NCBI RefSeq assembly: GCF_001610835.1
Contig: NZ_CP011270.1
Span: 7,582,001-7,646,000, forward strand
From: Planctomyces sp. SH-PL14
GTDB lineage: Bacteria; Planctomycetota; Planctomycetia; Planctomycetales; Planctomycetaceae
DNA: 64,000 nucleotides
Reading direction: 5' to 3'
The notes beneath the pieces are model-generated. The model did no database searches. It was given only the letters and a program-made list of their open reading frames with translations, and was not told where the DNA came from. A program made the position numbers and the translations under genes. Position 1 is the stretch's first letter, and each line of letters starts with the position of its first letter. Positions 61,701 to 64,000 of the stretch are shown here, in pieces.

Positions 61701-62898
61701 CCCCGGCAGCATGCCCCCCTTCTCCCGGAATCTCGCCGAGGAAGGGGTTCTGATTCGGAACTTCCATGTCGTCCGCCAGGGGGCGTTCCAGGAAGAGGAA
61801 CTGCGTCAACGGCTCGGGCAGACCCCGGGGAACTCGGCAGCGTCGCCGGTCTCCTACCCCTCCCGCCGGCCGGACGACAACGTCGCCGACATCATGGCCC
61901 AGATCGCCGCCAACCAGACCGGCGTCCGCCTTCTTGGCCGACTCGCCGCGGAGGAATCGCTGCCGGTCGTCGAGCGGTACATGCGGTTCATCCGCGAGGC
62001 GGCGGCCCGCAAGGTTCGCCAGGCCCTCGCCGCCCGCCCCGACGGAGAGGTGCGCTGCGTCGACTACCTCGACGACGGAACGCCGATCGCCGTCCGGATC
62101 ACGATCACGGGCGATCAGGCGACCGTCGATTTCGAGGGAACCGGCCCGGTCCTGGCGACCAATCTCAATGCGAATTCCGCCATCGTGACGGCGGCGGTGC
62201 TCTATGTGTTCCGGACCCTCATCGACGAGGAGATCCCTCTCAACGGCGGCGTACTCGACCCGGTGACGATCCGCATCCCGGAGTGTCTCCTGAATCCCCC
62301 GCCCCACGACGACCCGCGGCGGTGCGCGGCGATCGTCGGCGGAAACGTCGAAACCTCCCAACGCGTCGTCGATGTGCTCCTGGCCGCCCTTGGCCTGGCG
62401 GCCGCCAGCCAGGGAACGATGAACAACCTCACCTTCGGCGACGGGACGTTCGGGTACTACGAAACGATCTGCGGCGGCAGCGGAGCAACCTCCGGCGCCG
62501 ATGGAGCGGACGCCGTCCACACCCACATGACGAACACCCGCCTGACCGATCCCGAGATCCTCGAACACCGCTACCCGGTCCGATTGCGGCGCTTCGCCAT
62601 CCGCCGCGGCTCCGGAGGCCCCGGCCAGCACAGCGGAGGAGACGGGATCGTCCGGGAGCTTGAGTTCCTCGCCCCTCTCAGCGTCTCCATCCTCTCTCAA
62701 CGCCGGGGAGCGTTTCCCCCTCCCGGTTTGCAGGGAGGGACGGCCGGGGCGATCGGGAACAACCGCCTGATCCATGTTTCGGGGGATACCGAGGACCTCG
62801 GCGGGTGCGCCCAGCGGGAAGTTGTTTCCGGAGAAAGACTTGTGATCGAGACGCCCGGGGGCGGCGGATTTGGGACAATACCATCGGAAGGAGGATGA
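58726..62898 (+). CDS. Fused HyuA-HyuB (5-oxoprolinase-like) protein with inserted Fur-type winged-helix domain
   Basis: This 1390-residue protein fuses hydantoinase/oxoprolinase subunits A and B, as in eukaryotic-type 5-oxoprolinase (~1290 residues). HyuA starts near residue 10 (FAIDVGGTFTDCVAISPRGQ, an ASKHA ATPase signature) and contains IGFDMGGTSTDVSRYDG and GGAGAQHACALARQLGM. HyuB runs from about residue 864 (RLEVFNNQFASIAEQMGETL) to the end (IETPGGGGFGT). Between RDYVTRIASQLQ and TRLQLMTSSGGLVEPSAF, where HyuA proteins are normally continuous, there are about 110 extra residues (308-417). These read as a Fur-family DNA-binding domain: FERFLSEKGLRPTQERSLIL and ISRSTVYRTLNLLHEAG, ending in RYEL. 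The Fur metal/dimer half is absent. The start at 58726 has GGAAG 5 bp upstream. Repeat copy J lies upstream. Confidence 0.92.
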   Translation: MVTTPGTAPPLWQFAIDVGGTFTDCVAISPRGQVRTFKTLSSGRTKGTVSRIFDLQILEDPIRSRDADGFWIGARLFVTGGPAEGLPILDSHAGGGRLRLEGKLPPTVVAGTPYEIVTGEEAPVLGIRWLLGLRLGEPLPPCDVKLGTTRGTNALLERRGARVGFVTTKGFGDILLIGDQARPKLFELAIRKPEPLFQQSVEVDERLAADGAVLIPLDRDSARARLEELRQAGIDSVAIALLHAYRNPVHEQALAAMARELGFREVVTSHEVSSTIKLVPRGESTVVDAYLNPILRDYVTRIASQLQGETHAGTGKSEMPPFPRANAERFERFLSEKGLRPTQERSLILEAILAFPKAFEVEELVQHLALSPGGGRISRSTVYRTLNLLHEAGDLQVITTDLFPDRYELVPASSVRSGTRLQLMTSSGGLVEPSAFSGRDSILSGPAGGVIGFSLTAARAGFPRSIGFDMGGTSTDVSRYDGRWELEYESRKAGVRITAPMLAIETVAAGGGSICRFDGVKLVVGPESAGSDPGPACYGRGGPLTITDCNVALGRIVTDHFPFVLDRDAIDHRLEELAAVVEHGTGQRMSPEEIAAGFIDIANAHMARAIRRISIAKGYDPADYALAVFGGAGAQHACALARQLGMTDIVIHPLAGALSAYGIACADAVQHASRSLLRPLSEFAVGQLDAVFAELETEVRTGLNAAEGSVGLVRSLDLRYLGLESAVTIVEPKDGNYAAAYEAEHERQFGYRRSGRAIEAVVARVEGRVSRELPPSPGSERRWKRGDETRVVIAGGWRTCPTFVRDPAGVVESVGGPALLAESMTTVFVEEGFRAAFAEDGSIVLRYLGGADRQAQDDDLEHPHPVRLEVFNNQFASIAEQMGETLRRTSVSTNVKERLDYSCAVFDGQGALVVNAPHIPVHLGAMAQTVQCVLRDNPDLKPGDVVLTNDPFRGGSHLPDLTVVTPVFDDAGAKILFVVASRAHHAEIGGIVPGSMPPFSRNLAEEGVLIRNFHVVRQGAFQEEELRQRLGQTPGNSAASPVSYPSRRPDDNVADIMAQIAANQTGVRLLGRLAAEESLPVVERYMRFIREAAARKVRQALAARPDGEVRCVDYLDDGTPIAVRITITGDQATVDFEGTGPVLATNLNANSAIVTAAVLYVFRTLIDEEIPLNGGVLDPVTIRIPECLLNPPPHDDPRRCAAIVGGNVETSQRVVDVLLAALGLAAASQGTMNNLTFGDGTFGYYETICGGSGATSGADGADAVHTHMTNTRLTDPEILEHRYPVRLRRFAIRRGSGGPGQHSGGDGIVRELEFLAPLSVSILSQRRGAFPPPGLQGGTAGAIGNNRLIHVSGDTEDLGGCAQREVVSGERLVIETPGGGGFGTIPSEGG

Positions 62899-63055
62899 GG
62901 CGTCGTAAGTCATTTCAGAACAGTCAATTGTGCCTCGTTGTCGCATCGGGCGGCTGGTCTCTTCGGTCCGGCGCAGCCCCCCGGGTTTTCGCATTCCCCG
63001 GAAAACGCTTTCCGTTCACTGCCGAACGGCCTTACAATCACCGGCGGTCAGGCAT

Positions 63056-63079
63056 GACTCCGCCACGAGCGGAGTCTTT
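63056..63079 (+). terminator. Rho-independent terminator between the oxoprolinase-like gene and fabF2
   Basis: GACTCCGC, loop CACGA, GCGGAGTC is an 8-bp perfect stem followed by TTTGTCATTT. Confidence 0.7.
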
Positions 63080-63133
63080 GTCATTTGTCCGTCGGCGGTT
63101 GAGAACGCCGGCGGCAGCGGTGAACGTTTAGGA

Positions 63134-64000
63134 ATGACTATGAGACGGCGCGTCGTTGTGACGGGTTTGGGCTGCATTACGCCCGTAGGAAACACCATTG
63201 AGTCGATGTGGAAGTCCCTCCAGGAGGGAAAGAGCGGCATCGACTTCATCTCGCACTTCGACGCCTCCGCCTATCCGACCAAGTTCGCTGCCGAAGTCCG
63301 CGGGTTCCAGCTCGGGGACTACGTCGATAATCCTGACCGCTTCGCTTACTCGGGCCGGAACATCCGCTTCGCAATCGGCGCCGCCACGCAGGCGGTCCGC
63401 GACGCCGGCCTGGGCGAGAACCACGACCCGGCCCGCTTTGGTGTCTATCTCGGCGCCGGCGAAGGCCAGCAGGACTTCGTCCTCTTCATGTCGACCCTCG
63501 CCGACGCGCAGAAGAACGGCGACTTCGACATGGAGATGTTCACCCGTCTCGGCCTCGAGCGGATGAACCCCCGGTTCGAAATGGAGCAGGAGCCGAACAT
63601 GCCGGCCGGACACCTGGCCAGCCTGTTCAACGCCCAGGGACCGAACCTCAACTGTCTCACCGCCTGTGCCGCCTCCAGCCAGGCGATCGGCGAGGCGACC
63701 GAAATCATCCGTCAGGGCGAAGCGGACATCATGCTCTCGGGTGGGGCCCACAGCATGATTCACCCGTTCGGCGTGACGGGCTTCAACCTCCTCACCGCTC
63801 TCTCGACCCGCAATGAGTGTCCGCCGAAGGCCTCGCGTCCGTTCGACCGGGACCGCGACGGGTTCGTTCTAGGGGAAGGAGCAGGAATGCTCATCCTCGA
63901 AGAACTAGAACATGCCAAGGCGCGCGGAGCTCGCATATATGGAGAGGTTGCGGGTTATGGGTCGACTGCGGATGCTTATCGGATTACCGACATTCATCCG
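63134..64000 (+). CDS. Second FabF-type 3-oxoacyl-ACP synthase (partial, cut by window edge)
   Basis: 289 codons are visible to the end of the window. It starts MTMRRRVVVTGLGCITPVGN (the ATG at 63140 is equally likely because AGGA precedes it). The active-site Cys lies in NCLTACAASSQAIGEATEII, and FDRDRDGFVLGEGAGMLILE is the following family block; the His motifs are beyond the edge. Between residues 95 and 160 it has a stretch (LADAQKNGDFDMEMFTRLGL and RMNPRFEMEQEPNMPAGHLA) longer than in the FabF at 48621, so it belongs to a different subgroup. It could serve fatty-acid, alkylresorcinol-like or polyketide synthesis; no such genes are visible here. Confidence 0.92.
   Translation, partial: MTMRRRVVVTGLGCITPVGNTIESMWKSLQEGKSGIDFISHFDASAYPTKFAAEVRGFQLGDYVDNPDRFAYSGRNIRFAIGAATQAVRDAGLGENHDPARFGVYLGAGEGQQDFVLFMSTLADAQKNGDFDMEMFTRLGLERMNPRFEMEQEPNMPAGHLASLFNAQGPNLNCLTACAASSQAIGEATEIIRQGEADIMLSGGAHSMIHPFGVTGFNLLTALSTRNECPPKASRPFDRDRDGFVLGEGAGMLILEELEHAKARGARIYGEVAGYGSTADAYRITDIHP

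Overview
The window is high-GC DNA from a planctomycete, most likely Planctomycetales. This rests on gene content, not on a marker gene: two DUF1559 pseudopilin-type proteins (prepilin N-terminus, H..DG C-terminus), a TIGR03009-type protein, a PmoA-type (DUF6807) secreted protein, a secreted sulfatase, PQQ-type beta-propellers, a squalene-cyclase/beta-helix secreted protein and a groEL-groES-groEL cluster. There are about 45 supported protein genes. I saw no rRNA, tRNA, CRISPR array, integrase or transposase gene.

Layout. 1-3.0 kb: edge of a secreted protein, a small membrane protein, a membrane-anchored alpha/beta hydrolase and an HU-type DNA-binding protein. 3.4-8.8 kb: thiO and a sulfatase on the minus strand, then a DnaJ-like protein and a small Ser/Thr kinase. 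9.1-10.6 kb: motA and a motB that lacks its peptidoglycan-binding domain. 11-18.6 kb: secreted and envelope proteins, a lipoyl-like mini-protein, a pilin-like protein, an MFS transporter and an unknown. 18.9-22.9 kb: groEL1-groES-groEL2. 23-34.8 kb: a large unknown, a beta-helix protein, an HD/PAS/GGDEF signalling protein, a lipoprotein, a TPR-like protein, a TIGR03009 protein and an alpha/beta hydrolase. 35-41 kb: TgpA-like transglutaminase, csrA and an S41 protease. 41-48.2 kb: a small lipoprotein, DUF1559 and hemP (minus), divergent from DUF1559, lipoprotein, DUF4198-like/kelch and PQQ-propeller genes (plus), with two Fur-box-like palindromes in the divergent gap. 48.6-50.1 kb: fabF-acpP. 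50.6-58.2 kb: FHA-CpaF ATPase, PQQ protein, hydrolase and a 2-isopropylmalate/homocitrate synthase-type enzyme. 58.7-64 kb: a fused HyuA-HyuB (5-oxoprolinase-like) protein and a second FabF cut by the window edge.

Two results stand out. First, the 1390-residue HyuA-HyuB protein carries, in frame in its HyuA half, what reads as a complete Fur-family winged-helix DNA-binding domain of about 110 residues without the Fur metal-binding/dimerisation half. Second, ten copies of a ~310-340 bp non-coding repeat are scattered between genes in both orientations, mostly between convergent genes. Each has imperfect inverted-repeat ends that are themselves hairpins, and two stems show compensatory changes between copies. 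I cannot name this element from memory.

Other signals are sigma-54-like promoters upstream of groEL1, csrA and the pilin-like gene; several rho-independent terminators; REP-like palindromes; and short degenerate intergenic repeats. No single pathway unites the window. It reads as ordinary planctomycete chromosome with envelope, motility/pilus, chaperone, iron and fatty-acid synthesis genes.
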